Positions 30,875-43,169 of a DNA stretch of 63,439 nt are shown piece after piece. This stretch comes from an uncultured Gammaproteobacteria bacterium (lineage in GTDB: Bacteria; Pseudomonadota; Gammaproteobacteria; DRJJ01). The stretch lies in the NCBI GenBank assembly GCA_947258795.1, contig CAMYJU010000012.1:1-63439 (forward strand), read 5' to 3'. The position numbers and the translations under genes are program-made. Within the stretch, counting starts at the first letter, position 1, and each line of letters starts with the position of its first letter. A model generated the notes under the pieces. The model saw nothing but the letters and a program-made list of their open reading frames with translations. It was not told the origin of the DNA and did no database searches.

Positions 30875-31855
30875 TTGAACGCGCTCTCAAATACCTACGA
30901 GCTTACCCTCGAACCTAACGATAACCTGCGTCTGGCCAATCTGTGTGGTCAGTTTGACGAACATTTACGTCAACTGGAACGCCGTCTGGGCGTGGAAATC
31001 AATAATCGCGGTAACCAGTTCCAGGTAATCGGCGAAAAGCAGTCCGCGCGCGCTGCCGGGCATCTGCTGGAAGAACTGTTCGATGTGACTGAAGAGGAGC
31101 AGTTGTCACCGGAACGCGTGCACCTGTACCTGCAGGAATCGGGCGTCGACCGACTGGTACAGCAGCAGGCCAGCGACCAGGATCCGGTGGTCGAGTTGCA
31201 TCGGCACAAGATACGCGGACGCGGTGCCAACCAGGCGCAGTATCTGAGCCATATCCTGAATGGTGATCTGACCTTCGGTATCGGACCGGCCGGTACCGGC
31301 AAGACTTACCTGGCCGTGGCCTGTGCGGTCGCCGCGCTGGAACAGGACCAGGTGCGACGCATGATCCTGGTGCGGCCGGCGGTGGAAGCGGGCGAGCGCC
31401 TCGGCTTTTTGCCCGGTGACCTGGCACAGAAGATTGACCCGTATTTGCGGCCACTGTTTGACGCGCTGTATGAAATGCTCGGCTTTGACCGGGTCAGCAA
31501 GCTGATTGAACAGAACGTGATCGAGGTCGCGCCACTGGCCTATATGCGTGGCCGTACCCTGAATGAATCCTTCATTATTCTGGATGAGGCGCAGAACACC
31601 ACCCGTGAACAAATGAAGATGTTCCTTACCCGCATCGGTTTCGGTTCGACCGCGGTGATCACTGGTGATATTACCCAGGTCGACCTGCCGGCCAACCAGC
31701 AGTCCGGGCTGCGCCATGCGATCGAGGTGCTGCAAAAGCTGGACGACATCCACTTTACGTTTTTTACCTCCCGGGATGTGGTGCGTCACCCGCTGGTGCA
31801 ACGCATTGTCAATGCTTATGACCTGCATGACCAGCAGAAGGAGAAAGGCCGATGA
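30875..31855 (+). CDS. ybeZ: PhoH-family ATPase (PhoL/YbeZ)
   Basis: The protein is 326 aa. It has an N-terminal KH-like region (1-100), then Walker A GPAGTGKTYLAVACAVAALE (about 136-155), RPAVEAGERLGFLPGDL, Walker B FIILDEAQNTT, and GDITQVDLP. It is an RNA-linked ATPase that works with the endoribonuclease YbeY. The start is a TTG; no ATG is available upstream in frame before a stop, and the residues after it (ALSNTYELTLEPNDN) match the family. It overlaps ybeY by 4 nt. Confidence 0.94.
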   Translation: MNALSNTYELTLEPNDNLRLANLCGQFDEHLRQLERRLGVEINNRGNQFQVIGEKQSARAAGHLLEELFDVTEEEQLSPERVHLYLQESGVDRLVQQQASDQDPVVELHRHKIRGRGANQAQYLSHILNGDLTFGIGPAGTGKTYLAVACAVAALEQDQVRRMILVRPAVEAGERLGFLPGDLAQKIDPYLRPLFDALYEMLGFDRVSKLIEQNVIEVAPLAYMRGRTLNESFIILDEAQNTTREQMKMFLTRIGFGSTAVITGDITQVDLPANQQSGLRHAIEVLQKLDDIHFTFFTSRDVVRHPLVQRIVNAYDLHDQQKEKGR

Positions 31856-32334
31856 GCGTATCGATGGATTGTCAGCTGGTCTCGGCGAACCCGGATACTC
31901 CGCAGCCTGAGCAGATGCAACGCTGGCTGGATGCGGCACTGAAGGATCTGCGGCCGGACGCGGAAGTGGTGGTGCGCATCGTCGATGAAGCGGAAAGCCG
32001 GGAACTGAACCGGCAATATCGACATATAAACAGACCGACCAATGTGCTGTCTTTTCCATTTGAAATACCGGCCGGTATGCCGGCCGATGCGGAGCTGGAT
32101 TTGTTGGGCGACCTGGTGGTGTGTGCACCGGTAGTGGCCACTGAGGCAGTGCAGCAGGGCAAGCCAGTCGACGCGCACTGGGCGCATATGCTGGTTCATG
32201 GCGCCCTGCATCTGTGCGGCTATGATCATCAGAATGAACAGCAGGCCAGCGAGATGGAAGCCCTGGAAACCGATATCCTGACTGGCCTGGGCTATGCGGC
32301 ACCCTATGAAACCGACTCGCTGGCGTCGGCCTGA
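31852..32334 (+). CDS. ybeY: Endoribonuclease YbeY
   Basis: YbeY is a metal-dependent RNase in 16S rRNA 3' maturation and ribosome quality control. The protein is 160 aa. The zinc-binding motif is HGALHLCGYDHQNEQ, with three histidines of the HxxxHxxxxxH pattern. RPTNVLSFPFE and LLGDLVV precede it. It is translationally coupled to phoH by ATGA. Confidence 0.96.
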   Translation: MSVSMDCQLVSANPDTPQPEQMQRWLDAALKDLRPDAEVVVRIVDEAESRELNRQYRHINRPTNVLSFPFEIPAGMPADAELDLLGDLVVCAPVVATEAVQQGKPVDAHWAHMLVHGALHLCGYDHQNEQQASEMEALETDILTGLGYAAPYETDSLASA

Positions 32335-32400
32335 CACCAGTCACAGAATCGAACTGACCGAACAGATGCTCGCAGGCAACACGGAGACACAAAACCCCAT

Positions 32401-33267
32401 ATGAATGAAGACGCACATAGTACCAACGGTTCCGGGTCCCGAACCTGGCTGGACCGGCTGAGCCAGGTTCTGCAGGGCGACCCCCGGGACCGCGAAGAAC
32501 TGCTTACCTTATTACGTGATGCACAGCAGCGTGGCCTGTTCGGGGTCGATGCGCTGACCATGATCGAGGGTGTGCTGCAGGTGTCGGAAATGCAGGTGCG
32601 TGATATTATGGTACCGCGTTCGCGCATGGTGGTGCTGGAGCGCGACGCCCAGCCCGATGAAATGATCCCGTCTATCGTTGCCTCCGGTCATTCACGTTTT
32701 CCGGTGATTGGCGACAGTCGTGATGAAGTAGTCGGTATTCTGCTGGCCAAGGACCTGTTACGTGCCTATGCCGAAGACAGTACCGAGCACTTCCGGGTCA
32801 AGGAATGCCTGCGCCCGCCGGTGTTTGTACCAGAGAGCAAGCGCCTGAACGTGTTGCTGAAGGAATTTCGTTCCAGTCGGAATCACCTGGCCGTGGTGGT
32901 CAATGAATATGGCGGGGTGGCCGGCATGGTCACCATCGAGGACGTACTTGAGCAGATCGTCGGTGAGATCGAGGACGAGCATGATATTGACGAGGGCAGT
33001 TACATCCTCGAACACGACGGCCAGTATACGGTCAAGGCCATAACACCGGTCGAAGAAATCAATGAAGTGCTGATGACCAGCTTTGACGAAGAGGAATTCG
33101 ACACCATTGGTGGTGTGGTCATGAACGCATTCGGGCACATGCCCAAGCGTGATGAATCCATTGTCGTGGACGGGTTGATATTCACCGTGCTGCGTTCGGA
33201 TAATCGCCGTATCTATCTGTTGCGTATCAGCCGCAAACAGGAACAGGAAGAATCATTATCAGGGTGA
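32401..33267 (+). CDS. corC: CorC/YbeX transporter-associated CBS protein
   Basis: The protein is 288 aa. An N-terminal linker is followed by two CBS domains (VRDIMVPRSRMVVLE and VVNEYGGVAGMVTIEDVLEQ). The C-terminal CorC_HlyC domain is at about 205-280 (FDTIGGVVMNAFGHMPKRDE). In E. coli CorC is linked to magnesium/cobalt efflux and ribosome stress. It lies between ybeY and lnt. Confidence 0.94.
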   Translation: MNEDAHSTNGSGSRTWLDRLSQVLQGDPRDREELLTLLRDAQQRGLFGVDALTMIEGVLQVSEMQVRDIMVPRSRMVVLERDAQPDEMIPSIVASGHSRFPVIGDSRDEVVGILLAKDLLRAYAEDSTEHFRVKECLRPPVFVPESKRLNVLLKEFRSSRNHLAVVVNEYGGVAGMVTIEDVLEQIVGEIEDEHDIDEGSYILEHDGQYTVKAITPVEEINEVLMTSFDEEEFDTIGGVVMNAFGHMPKRDESIVVDGLIFTVLRSDNRRIYLLRISRKQEQEESLSG

Positions 33268-33270
33268 TGG

Positions 33271-34800
33271 GTGAATCGGTTTATCAGGCGGCTGTACCAT
33301 AATATAAGCATCAGAAAAACGGGGTTGCTGTGCCTGCTGGCCGGGCTGCTGTTGCCGTTTGCGTTTGCGCCGGCCGGTCTGGGTCTGCTGGCCATGCTGT
33401 TGCTGGCATGGCTGTTCTATGCCTGGTTTGATGCCGGTCCACGCGAGGCCTTCCGTTACGGTTTCCTGTTTGGCCTGGGCCAGTTTACTGCCGGGGTTTA
33501 CTGGATTTATCACAGTCTGCACGTGTTCGGTCATATCCCGTCGCCGTTGTCCATGCTGCTGGTGGTGGTGCTGGCGGCCGGGCTGGCACTCTACCCGGCG
33601 ATCACCGGCTACCTCGCCAACCGCTTCAGTGTAGCGGCATCACCGTTGCGCCTGCTGCTGATCTATCCGGCCATCTGGTTGCTGTTTGAATGGCTGCGCG
33701 GCATATTGTTAACCGGGTTCCCGTGGCTGAACCTCGGGGCCACACAGACCGATACCTGGCTGGCCGGCTGGCTGCCGCTTGCCGGCGAGTACGGGGTAAG
33801 CCTGCTGGTCGGTCTCAGCGCGGCGGCGCTGGTCTGGCTGTTGCTGTGTTACTCACGAGAGCATATCCGCTCTGTGTCCGGGCTGGCCATCGCGGTCGTG
33901 TTGTTGCTGTCAGTCTGGTTATCCGGCCTCGGCCTGCAACAGCAGGACTGGACCGAACCCCGTGGCTCGCTGTCGGTCACCCTGGTGCAGGGCAACACCC
34001 CGCAGGAGATCAAATGGAGCCCGTCGGCCCGTGACGGCATATTGGATACCTACCTGGGACTAAGCAAGGATGCCTGGAAACGGGATCTGATTATCTGGCC
34101 GGAGACCGCGATACCGGCCTACCCGGAGGATGTGCACGCATTTGTGCAGGACCTGGATACACGCGCCAAGCAGAGTGGTACCGATGTACTGACCGGTATC
34201 CCGATCTATAACCAGGGGCGTTATTACAATGCCATTGTTTCACTGGGTAGCAAGATCGCGTTTTACTACAAGCGTCACCTGGTGCCGTTCGGTGAATACA
34301 TCCCGTTACGCTCGGCGTTCGGCAGTATGCTGGACCTGTTGCAGGTGCCGATGTCGGATTTTTCCACTGGTAAGCTGGATCAGCCGCCATTAACCGTCGC
34401 GGGCTATCCGGTTGGCCTGGGTATTTGCTACGAGATCGCGTTTTCATCCGTGGTCAGGGCGCAGTTGCCGCAGGCCGGCTTGCTGGTCAATCTCAGTAAC
34501 AATGCCTGGTTCGGTGATTCGATTGCGCCACACCAGATCCTGCAGTTGGCCCGGGTGCGGGCGATGGAAGCCGGGCGTGCGGTACTGAGCAGTACCAATA
34601 ATGGTATTACCGCGGCCGTTGATCACAAAGGGCGGGTCATTGCTCAGGCGCCGCAATTTGTCGAGACCGTGCTGGATGCAGAGATCGAGGTGCAAGGTGG
34701 TGCGACGCCATTTGTGCTCTGGGGAGAATGGCCGGCGCTCGGGTTGGCGCTGCTGATGCTGCTGGCCGGGGTGATATTGCCCCGGTTAACCCGGGTTTAG
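33271..34800 (+). CDS. lnt: Apolipoprotein N-acyltransferase
   Basis: Lnt adds the third acyl chain to lipoproteins in the inner membrane. The protein is 509 aa. About seven N-terminal membrane segments are followed by the nitrilase-type domain with the catalytic triad E278 (WPETAIP), K334 (YYKRHLVPFGEYIP) and C386 (GICYEIAF). NLSNNAWFGDS is the usual family string. It starts with GTG 3 nt after the corC stop. A repeat with terminator-like hairpins follows. Confidence 0.96.
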   Translation: MNRFIRRLYHNISIRKTGLLCLLAGLLLPFAFAPAGLGLLAMLLLAWLFYAWFDAGPREAFRYGFLFGLGQFTAGVYWIYHSLHVFGHIPSPLSMLLVVVLAAGLALYPAITGYLANRFSVAASPLRLLLIYPAIWLLFEWLRGILLTGFPWLNLGATQTDTWLAGWLPLAGEYGVSLLVGLSAAALVWLLLCYSREHIRSVSGLAIAVVLLLSVWLSGLGLQQQDWTEPRGSLSVTLVQGNTPQEIKWSPSARDGILDTYLGLSKDAWKRDLIIWPETAIPAYPEDVHAFVQDLDTRAKQSGTDVLTGIPIYNQGRYYNAIVSLGSKIAFYYKRHLVPFGEYIPLRSAFGSMLDLLQVPMSDFSTGKLDQPPLTVAGYPVGLGICYEIAFSSVVRAQLPQAGLLVNLSNNAWFGDSIAPHQILQLARVRAMEAGRAVLSSTNNGITAAVDHKGRVIAQAPQFVETVLDAEIEVQGGATPFVLWGEWPALGLALLMLLAGVILPRLTRV

Positions 34801-34918
34801 TCTTCACTGTTGCAACAGAAATATTATTGCAATAAAGAGTAATCCCTTAGTTTTATGGAAACCATACAGGTTATAGGTATCAAGGATATGGTATTTTGGT
34901 ACAGCGATTTCAGGAGCA

Positions 34919-35032
34919 ATCCCTTCTCCCACAGGGAGAAGGACAGGATGAGGGGATGAATTAACAAAAAGTATAAATTTTTGATCCCTTCACCCCAATC
35001 CTCTCCCTAAGGGAGAGGGAGTTAGTGGGGAA
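34919..35032. repeat. Double-hairpin intergenic repeat
   Basis: Two perfect hairpins, CCTTCTCCC-ACA-GGGAGAAGG (34922-34942) and CCTCTCCC-TAA-GGGAGAGG (35000-35018), flank an AT-rich centre. The segments between them, AGGATGAGGGG and CACCCCAATCCT, also pair imperfectly, so the whole element is a long interrupted palindrome. It resembles a CCCTCTCCC-type dispersed repeat. It lies between the converging lnt and zinc-ribbon genes and could end both transcripts. Confidence 0.65.
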
Positions 35033-35039
35033 GTAGTAG

Positions 35040-35555
35040 CTAGTCTTCTTTCGACAATCGGCTGTAGCGGCTGCCATGGCATTTCGGGCAGGGCGGGATG
35101 TGACCGCTGTGCTTGAAATGCAGTTGCTCGCCACAGTTGTCACACACCAGCGTACCAGGCCCGGTAATTTCCCCGGTCTGGTAATGGCTGGCCTGCTCGG
35201 CCAGTTCAGCAAGCCTGGTCAGTTCCACCCGGGTGCGATCCGCGACCGACAAGAACATGTCGATGAGTGACCATTCGATCAGTTCCAGGTCCATATGCAA
35301 CCAGTCGCCGAGTTCCTTGCGCGTGCGTTGCAGGTAAGAGCCGGCATCCTGCAGGTCACGCTGCAGGAAATCACTGGCGCGCTCAGCCTCTTCACGCGTG
35401 TATTCGCCCATTTCAACCACGGTCTCGACCGCTTCCTGCAGTGCCTTGACCAGGTTTTCGCCACCTTCCTGGCCGCGTTCGACGATCTCGTGTGCCTTTT
35501 CCATCAGCGTGTCATAGAGCTGGGTTAAACGTTGCTGGTCGTGTTCGGTAGGCAT
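35040..35555 (-). CDS. ybeL: Zinc ribbon-containing protein (DUF1451, YbeL-like)
   Basis: The start MPTEHDQQRLTQLYDTLMEK at 35555 gives 171 aa. An upstream in-frame ATG at 35624 would add 23 unrelated residues. A long helical region (about 1-125, acidic, with coiled-coil character) precedes a C-terminal zinc ribbon with CDNC and CPKC pairs. The family sits beside leuS in E. coli (ybeL). Function is unknown. Confidence 0.88.
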   Translation of the reverse strand: MPTEHDQQRLTQLYDTLMEKAHEIVERGQEGGENLVKALQEAVETVVEMGEYTREEAERASDFLQRDLQDAGSYLQRTRKELGDWLHMDLELIEWSLIDMFLSVADRTRVELTRLAELAEQASHYQTGEITGPGTLVCDNCGEQLHFKHSGHIPPCPKCHGSRYSRLSKED

Positions 35556-35747
35556 AACTGGCTCCTCGTATATCCCTAAGTCAAGTATGACACGAAAACA
35601 GAAAAAAATACTGACCAGACTCAAGGGTTCTGCACCTGATCGTGCTGACAGGCCAGATCAGGACTTGCCTGTATACTATAGCTTAAAGCTTCATGAAACA
35701 GGCCTGTTAGGGTATCCTTACAGGCTTGTTCAGTTTCAATATATTAA

Positions 35748-38210
<2,463 letters not shown>

Positions 38211-38217
38211 GATCACC

Positions 38218-38733
38218 ATGCATCAGGCAAGCGGTCAAATAAAAAACAAACTGTTTACGCTACTGGCATTGCTGATGCTGGCTACGCTGTCTGGCTGTGG
38301 TTACCAGCTGCGTGGCGCGGTAAACCTGCCGGCCGGGATGCAAACCACCTGGATACAGGCCAGGGGCAACACCGAGCTGGAGCGTGACCTGCGCCGTAAA
38401 CTGAAGGCATCAGGTGTCCGGCTGGTAGATGAAAAGACCGAGGGCGCGGCGATCCTGTCGATCCGGCGGGACCGCATCACGCGTCGTGTGCTGGCCATCG
38501 GCAGTGATGGCAAGGCGCGTGAATTCATGTTGCTGTATGAAGTGGACTACACGCTGATAGGCAAGGACGGCAAGCCGTTACATGACTTGCAAAAGGTGCG
38601 CTTGCAACGCAGTTTCCTGTTCGATCCGAATGATGTGCTCGCCGGTGGCCAGGAAGAGGCCACACTGCGTCGCGAGATGCATCGGGATATGGCCGATTTG
38701 ATACTGAGACGTCTGTCGGCGCAGGCCTCCTGA
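38218..38733 (+). CDS. lptE: LPS-assembly lipoprotein LptE
   Basis: LptE plugs the LptD barrel in the outer membrane. The ATG at 38218 gives 171 aa with a signal peptide and the lipobox LSGC (Cys about residue 24). It is followed by GYQLRGAVNLPAGMQTTWI, typical of the family. Its position between leuS and holA is the standard one. Sequence conservation in this family is low, so the context counts heavily. Confidence 0.93.
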   Translation: MHQASGQIKNKLFTLLALLMLATLSGCGYQLRGAVNLPAGMQTTWIQARGNTELERDLRRKLKASGVRLVDEKTEGAAILSIRRDRITRRVLAIGSDGKAREFMLLYEVDYTLIGKDGKPLHDLQKVRLQRSFLFDPNDVLAGGQEEATLRREMHRDMADLILRRLSAQAS

Positions 38734-38736
38734 GCC

Positions 38737-39762
38737 ATGCAGCTGCGTGTTGAACAACTGGCATCGCACTTGCAGGACAGCATGGCGCCCGTGTATCTGG
38801 TCAGTGGCGATGAACCCCTGCAAAAACAGGAAGCCGTTGATGCGATACGCCAGCGCGCGCGCGATAATGGTTTTGATGAGCGTATCGTGTTTGAGGCGGA
38901 CAGAAGTTTCGATTGGAATGAGCTGCTGCAGGAAGCCGACGCGATGTCGCTGTTTGGCGAACGCAAAATCCTGGAGCTGCGACTGCCGTCCGGCAAACCG
39001 GGTGACGGATCGAAGGTGCTGACTGAATATGCGGCCCGTGCACCGGAAGACCGGGTGCTGCTGATCAGCAGTGGCAAGATCGACAAGAGCGGGCAGTCCA
39101 CCAAATGGTACAAGGCGCTGGCGTCCGCCGGGGTGACGATCGCGGTCTGGCCCAAGGAGCGTGAGCAACTGGGTGACTGGATCGCGAACCGCATGCACCG
39201 GCTCGGGCTGGAACCCACCCCGGGTGCGGTCGGCCTGCTGGTCGAGCGGGTGGAAGGTAATCTGCTGGCGGCCAAACAGGAAATCGACAAGATCGCCTTG
39301 CTGTATGACCAGGGGCGTATCGACGAGGATATCATCGCCGCGGTGGTATCCGACAGTGCCCGTTATAACCTGTTTGGCATGGTGGACGTGGTGCTGGCCG
39401 GTGAAATGAGCCGCGTCATCCGCATGCTCAACGGCTTGCAGGGTGAGGGCGTCGAGCCGGTACTGATCAACTGGGCGTTGTCACGTGAATTACGTACGCT
39501 GATCAGCCTGTTACAGGAGGCCAGGGCCGGGCGAAAACCGGCAGAGCTATTTCGTGAATACCGCATCTGGGACAAGCGCCAGCCGATCATGCGCGCGGCA
39601 CTGCGACGCCACCGGGTACCGGAACTTATGAGCATGTTGCGCCGTTCCGCCCATATCGACCGGGTGATCAAGGGTCGCGCGACGGGCAAGGTCTGGGATG
39701 AACTGGTACAATTGGCTATAGAGATGGCGGGTGGACGGTCATACCGGCTGCAACAGTCATAA
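38737..39762 (+). CDS. holA: DNA polymerase III subunit delta
   Basis: Delta opens the beta clamp within the clamp loader. The protein is 341 aa. The N-terminal region (VYLVSGDEPLQKQEAVDAIR) and WPKEREQLGDWIANRM, then LLVERVEGNLLAAKQEIDKI and the domain III helices, fit the family. It starts 3 nt after lptE. Confidence 0.95.
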   Translation: MQLRVEQLASHLQDSMAPVYLVSGDEPLQKQEAVDAIRQRARDNGFDERIVFEADRSFDWNELLQEADAMSLFGERKILELRLPSGKPGDGSKVLTEYAARAPEDRVLLISSGKIDKSGQSTKWYKALASAGVTIAVWPKEREQLGDWIANRMHRLGLEPTPGAVGLLVERVEGNLLAAKQEIDKIALLYDQGRIDEDIIAAVVSDSARYNLFGMVDVVLAGEMSRVIRMLNGLQGEGVEPVLINWALSRELRTLISLLQEARAGRKPAELFREYRIWDKRQPIMRAALRRHRVPELMSMLRRSAHIDRVIKGRATGKVWDELVQLAIEMAGGRSYRLQQS

Positions 39763-39787
39763 AAGCGGATAAATCCCAGGGTGATAA

Positions 39788-41071
39788 ATGAGCGCTACAG
39801 CAGACAGCATGGAACATGATGTACAGGCCTATATGCAGCAGGTCGGCCGCCAGGCGCGTGCGGCTGCACGGCTGGTGGCTGCGGCAACACCAGGCGCCAA
39901 GAACAAGGCCTTACTGGAGATGGCCGCTGCGATCGAGGCGGCGGCAGCGCAGCTGGCCGATGCGAATCGCAAGGATCTGGACGCAGGCCGCAACAATGGC
40001 CTGAGTGATGCCTTGCTGGACCGGCTGGAACTGACACCGGCCCGTATCGAGGCCATGGCAGCCGGATTGCGCCAGGTCGCCAGTCTGCCGGATCCGGTCG
40101 GACAGATCAGTGATATGGCGATCCAGGACAATGGATTGCAAATCGGCCGCATGCGGGTACCGCTGGGCGTGATTGGCATTATCTACGAGTCGCGTCCGAA
40201 TGTTACCGCGGATGCCGCCGCACTGTGCCTGAAATCGGGTAATGCGGCGATCCTGCGCGGGGGGTCGGAAGCGATCCATTCCAACCGCGCGATAGCGCAG
40301 TGTATCCAGTCAGGACTGGATGCGGCCGGTTTACCGGTGCATGCGATTCAGGTCGTCGATACCACGGACCGTGCTGCGGTGGGTCAGATGATCACCATGC
40401 CGGAGTACGTCGATGTGATCATCCCGCGCGGTGGCAAGGGCCTGATCGAACGCATCAGTAATGAAGCGCGCGTACCGGTGATCAAGCACCTGGACGGTAT
40501 TTGTCATATTTACATTGACGAACATGCCGACCAGGACAAGGCCAGCCGTGTCAGTTACAATGCCAAGACCCAGCGATACGGCACCTGTAACACGCTGGAG
40601 ACCCTGCTGGTGCACCAGTCCATTGCGGCAGAGGTGTTACCCGGATTACTGCAACAATACCGCGATGCAGGTGTCGAGTTGCGTGGCTGCGAACGCACCT
40701 GTGCGCTGGATGGCGGTGTGACCCCGGCAACTGCCGAGGATTGGGATACCGAGTATCTGGCGCCGGTGTTATCCATACGCCTGGTCGACAACCTGGATCA
40801 GGCGATAGACCACATCGAGGGGCATGGATCGCATCATACCGACGCGATCATTACCGAGGACCTGCACAACAGCCAGCGTTTTCTGCGTGAGGTGGATTCC
40901 AGCTCGGTCATGGTCAATGCCTCGACCCGGTTTTCGGATGGTTTCGAATATGGGCTGGGTGCTGAAATCGGCATCAGCACTGACAAACTGCATGCGCGTG
41001 GACCGGTCGGGCTGGAAGGTTTGACTTCGTTGAAATATATCGTTCTGGGTGATGGCCATACCCGCAGCTGA
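39788..41071 (+). CDS. proA: Gamma-glutamyl phosphate reductase
   Basis: ProA makes glutamate-5-semialdehyde in proline synthesis. The protein is 427 aa. Characteristic are [56 protein letters not shown] and the catalytic cysteine in [15 protein letters not shown]. It lies between holA and nadD; proB is not in the window. Confidence 0.98.
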   Translation: MSATADSMEHDVQAYMQQVGRQARAAARLVAAATPGAKNKALLEMAAAIEAAAAQLADANRKDLDAGRNNGLSDALLDRLELTPARIEAMAAGLRQVASLPDPVGQISDMAIQDNGLQIGRMRVPLGVIGIIYESRPNVTADAAALCLKSGNAAILRGGSEAIHSNRAIAQCIQSGLDAAGLPVHAIQVVDTTDRAAVGQMITMPEYVDVIIPRGGKGLIERISNEARVPVIKHLDGICHIYIDEHADQDKASRVSYNAKTQRYGTCNTLETLLVHQSIAAEVLPGLLQQYRDAGVELRGCERTCALDGGVTPATAEDWDTEYLAPVLSIRLVDNLDQAIDHIEGHGSHHTDAIITEDLHNSQRFLREVDSSSVMVNASTRFSDGFEYGLGAEIGISTDKLHARGPVGLEGLTSLKYIVLGDGHTRS

Positions 41072-41090
41072 GCAAACACGCTGCAATGAT

Positions 41091-41729
41091 ATGATTGGTA
41101 TCTTTGGTGGTACATTTGATCCGGTGCATTTCGGACACCTCAGACCGGCGCTGGAAGTCCTGGAGCGCATGGCGCTGGACCAGATACGCTTTATTCCTGC
41201 GCGACAACCTCCTCACCGTGATCAGCCGCTGGCCAGTGCGGAACATCGTCTGGCCATGCTGAAACTGGCGTTGGCCGATCAGCCCGGGTTTGTAATGGAT
41301 GACCGTGAGCTCAGACGATCCGGGCCGTCCTACATGATCGATACACTGCATTCGCTGCGTGAAGACTACGGTGTGGACAGGCCATTCTGCCTGATACTGG
41401 GTCTGGATGCGTTTTCGGGTCTGGAATCCTGGCATCGCTGGCAGGAGATACTGGATGCTACCCACATCGTTATCGCACAGCGACCGCTTGCGGACCAGCG
41501 GGTCGGCTTGTCGCCGGGATTACAGGCCTTGCTCGATCAGCGACGGGTGCGGCAGTTGAGTGAACTGGAAACCCGTCCGGCCGGTCACCTGTACCAGGTG
41601 GAGGTGACGCAGTTGGCGATTTCCGCAACCGCAATACGTGATTATTGCAGACAGGATAAATCCTGTCGTTTTCTATTGCCGGACACGGTGTATGAATACA
41701 TACAGCGTAGCGGGCTGTACAAATTTTAG
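41091..41729 (+). CDS. nadD: Nicotinate-nucleotide adenylyltransferase
   Basis: NadD forms deamido-NAD from nicotinate mononucleotide and ATP. The ATG at 41091 gives 212 aa and starts MIGIFGGTFDPVHFGHLRPA with the nucleotidyltransferase HxGH motif. LSELETRPAGH and ISATAIRDYCRQ are also family features. An upstream start at 41049 would overlap proA and is rejected. It is followed by rsfS after 14 nt. Confidence 0.97.
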   Translation: MIGIFGGTFDPVHFGHLRPALEVLERMALDQIRFIPARQPPHRDQPLASAEHRLAMLKLALADQPGFVMDDRELRRSGPSYMIDTLHSLREDYGVDRPFCLILGLDAFSGLESWHRWQEILDATHIVIAQRPLADQRVGLSPGLQALLDQRRVRQLSELETRPAGHLYQVEVTQLAISATAIRDYCRQDKSCRFLLPDTVYEYIQRSGLYKF

Positions 41730-41743
41730 AACTGGAATACACA

Positions 41744-42106
41744 ATGCTTGACACTGAACAACTCAGAAAGCTGGTCATTGATGCGATAGAGGAAATGAAA
41801 GGCAATGATATCCATGATATCGATGTCAGCATCAAAAGCACCTTCACCGACCATATGGTCATTGCCAGTGGCACCTCTACCCGCCACGTGAAGTCGATCA
41901 GCGATAATATCATCAAGAAGGCCAAGCAGGCCGGCATACCGCCATTGGGCGTCGAGGGAGAACAGATGGCCGACTGGGTGCTGGTTGATCTGGGTGATGT
42001 TGTCGCCCATATCATGCTGCCGGATGTCAGGGATTTTTATGCCCTGGAAAAACTCTGGAGTGTGTCATCAGAGGGCCAGGCGGGCGGCGGCGAGTCGCAG
42101 GTCTGA
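41744..42106 (+). CDS. rsfS: Ribosomal silencing factor RsfS
   Basis: RsfS binds L14 and blocks subunit joining in starvation or stationary phase. The protein is 120 aa. DHMVIASGTSTRHVKSISDN, GVEGEQMADWVLVDLGDVV and FYALEKLW mark the family. The C-terminal tail EGQAGGGESQV is slightly longer than in E. coli (105 aa). Confidence 0.96.
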   Translation: MLDTEQLRKLVIDAIEEMKGNDIHDIDVSIKSTFTDHMVIASGTSTRHVKSISDNIIKKAKQAGIPPLGVEGEQMADWVLVDLGDVVAHIMLPDVRDFYALEKLWSVSSEGQAGGGESQV

Positions 42107-42115
42107 CCTGGGCCG

Positions 42116-42583
42116 ATGCAGATCCACCTGATTGCCGTTGGTCAACGTATGCCAGACTGGGTGCAGGCCGGGTTTAAGGAATATGCCGGCCGCATGCCAC
42201 CGGAATGCCGCATCCGTCTGGTCGAGATCGCGGCGCTCAAGCGTACGCGTAATGCCGACCTGGGGCGTATCAGGGAAAAGGAGGGCGAGCGTATCCTCGC
42301 AGCAATCCCGGACGATTGTCACGTCATTGCAATGGAGGTCGATGGCCTGCGCTGGGATACCGTCAAACTGTCGAAACAGCTGGACCAGTGGTTGCATGGT
42401 GGGCGTGATGTGGCCATGCTGGTCGGTGGTCCGGAAGGCCTGTCGGATGCCTGTCGTCAGCGCGCGGACCAGCAATGGTCGCTGTCGGCACTGACCCTGC
42501 CGCACCCGCTGGTGCGCATCGTGCTGGCCGAGCAGATCTATCGTGCCTGGACGATCCTGAAAAACCACCCCTATCACCGCTAG
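42116..42583 (+). CDS. rlmH: 23S rRNA (pseudouridine1915-N3)-methyltransferase
   Basis: RlmH is a SPOUT methyltransferase acting on 70S ribosomes. The protein is 155 aa, the family length. The knotted SAM site shows VIAMEVDG, VAMLVGGPEGLSDACR, and the C-terminal LPHPLVRIVLAEQIYRAW. It follows rsfS as in E. coli. Confidence 0.97.
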   Translation: MQIHLIAVGQRMPDWVQAGFKEYAGRMPPECRIRLVEIAALKRTRNADLGRIREKEGERILAAIPDDCHVIAMEVDGLRWDTVKLSKQLDQWLHGGRDVAMLVGGPEGLSDACRQRADQQWSLSALTLPHPLVRIVLAEQIYRAWTILKNHPYHR

Positions 42584-42588
42584 CTAGT

Positions 42589-43164
42589 ATGCACGATTTT
42601 CTCTACCTGGCCTCACAATCACCGCGCCGCAGGGAGTTGCTTGAACAAATCGGTGTGCACTACCGGACCTTGCCGATTGATATCGAAGAAATACCGCAGC
42701 CTGGTGAATCCGCCGGGGCCTATGTGCAGCGTGTCGCCCGGGACAAGGCCATCGCCGGCCTGCAACTGCGCAGTGAAGACAGGCTGGTGCTGGCCGCGGA
42801 TACCGAGGTGGTGCTGGATGGGGTCGTGCTCGGTAAGCCCGACGACCTGGACCATGCGCAGCTGATCCTGCAGTCCCTGTCCGGGCGCACCCACCAGGTA
42901 TTGAGCGCGGTCGCGATACATGACGGACAGAAACTGGATGTCAGGCTCAGTCGCAACACGGTCACCATGCGCGAACTCAGTGCCGCCGAGATCAGGCGCT
43001 ACTGGGAAAGTGGCGAGCCGGATGGCAAGGCCGGTGCCTATGCGGTCCAGGGGCGGGGGGCGGCTTTCATCGAACGTCTGGAAGGCAGTTATTCAGCCGT
43101 GATGGGGCTACCATTATATGAAACGGCAGCGTTATTAGCCGAATTTGGCTGGAACATCGTGTAA
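42589..43164 (+). CDS. maf: Maf-family nucleotide pyrophosphatase (YhdE type)
   Basis: The ATG at 42589, 5 nt after rlmH, gives 191 aa beginning MHDFLYLASQSPRRRELLEQ. The family hydrolyses non-canonical or excess NTPs; the LAADTEVVLDG motif suggests the dTTP/UTP (YhdE) subgroup. GAYAVQGRGAAFIERLEGSY is the conserved C-terminal region. A longer frame from 42475 runs through rlmH and is dismissed. Confidence 0.95.
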   Translation: MHDFLYLASQSPRRRELLEQIGVHYRTLPIDIEEIPQPGESAGAYVQRVARDKAIAGLQLRSEDRLVLAADTEVVLDGVVLGKPDDLDHAQLILQSLSGRTHQVLSAVAIHDGQKLDVRLSRNTVTMRELSAAEIRRYWESGEPDGKAGAYAVQGRGAAFIERLEGSYSAVMGLPLYETAALLAEFGWNIV

Positions 43165-43169
43165 GATGA

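Noticed and set aside
31106-32416. 436-codon open frame antisense to phoH and ybeY
   Set aside because: It is a by-product of the codon bias of the two well-identified + strand genes.
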